Shown here: positions 13,635 to 13,682 of the stretch, piece after piece
Layout of the letters: every line of letters starts with the position of its first letter
How positions within the stretch are numbered: the stretch's first letter is position 1
DNA from: Rhodospirillaceae bacterium UBA4479
Lineage (GTDB): Bacteria > Pseudomonadota > Alphaproteobacteria > Rhodospirillales > Casp-alpha2
NCBI GenBank assembly: GCA_002389175.1
Contig: DGNZ01000427.1
Coordinates: 1-13,682 of the forward strand
Length of the DNA: 13,682 bases
Direction of reading: 5' to 3'
The notes under the pieces: generated by a model
What the model was told of the DNA's origin: nothing
The model's input: only the letters and a program-made list of their open reading frames with translations
Database searches by the model: none
Program-made: the position numbers and the translations under genes

Positions 13635-13682
13635 TTCCATTTTCCCTCTGCACCTCTCCCAGGCAGAAGCTCATACTCTCTT

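Overview
The window looks like a piece of an alphaproteobacterial chromosome, most likely a free-living Rhodospirillales-type organism. That placement is an inference from gene content (DUF427, DUF4149 and DUF983 proteins, a SleB-type hydrolase, the glxBCD-glnT/mgsABC-gmaS set) and from the GTCATCCCCGCGAAGGCGGGG interspersed palindromes; no marker gene is present. It is gene-dense. No rRNA, tRNA, transposase, CRISPR array or phage gene was seen, and no gene-free stretch exceeds 300 bases.

Layout. (1) 1-206: a palindromic repeat element with perfect 25-bp inverted arms, then the leader of the first gene. (2) 231-1879, + strand: a D-amino-acid transaminase and an SDR dehydrogenase, 5 nt apart. 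(3) 1876-3145, - strand: a three-gene unit of DUF427, DUF4149 membrane protein and an unrecognised 108-aa protein; its last gene shares a CTAG stop tetramer with the converging SDR. (4) 3273-4052, +: a C-factor-like SDR. (5) 4053-9215, +: the centrepiece, an XRE-cupin regulator followed by a class II glutamine amidotransferase, a GXGXG protein, an FMN glutamate-synthase-like subunit and a type III glutamine-synthetase-like ligase. (6) 9238-10159, -: a secreted retropepsin-like protein and a DUF983 protein. (7) 10297-13020, +: an EamA/DMT transporter and an Uup-type ABC-F ATPase. (8) 13035-13634, -: a SleB-like cell-wall hydrolase.

The block at 4053-9215 is the most informative part. The four enzyme genes match the composition of glxBCD-glnT, and equally of the N-methylglutamate synthase (mgsABC) plus gamma-glutamylmethylamide synthetase (gmaS) set used in indirect methylamine metabolism. 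The dehydrogenase genes mgdABCD are not in the window, so the substrate is open. Two near-identical sites in inverted orientation (21 of 22 bases match, 16 contiguous) lie immediately before the regulator gene and immediately before the amidotransferase gene. They are very good candidates for the operator of the XRE-cupin protein, which would control itself and the operon. Palindromic repeat elements of one family sit inside this operon, before glxD and before glnT/gmaS, and may set different expression levels along the transcript. The FMN subunit also lacks the three iron-sulfur cysteines of ordinary glutamate synthase, which fits a transfer reaction that needs no external electrons.

I found no defence system, secretion system or clearly new machinery. 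The strongest new-looking items are the operator pair and the uncertain substrate of the amidotransferase/ligase operon.
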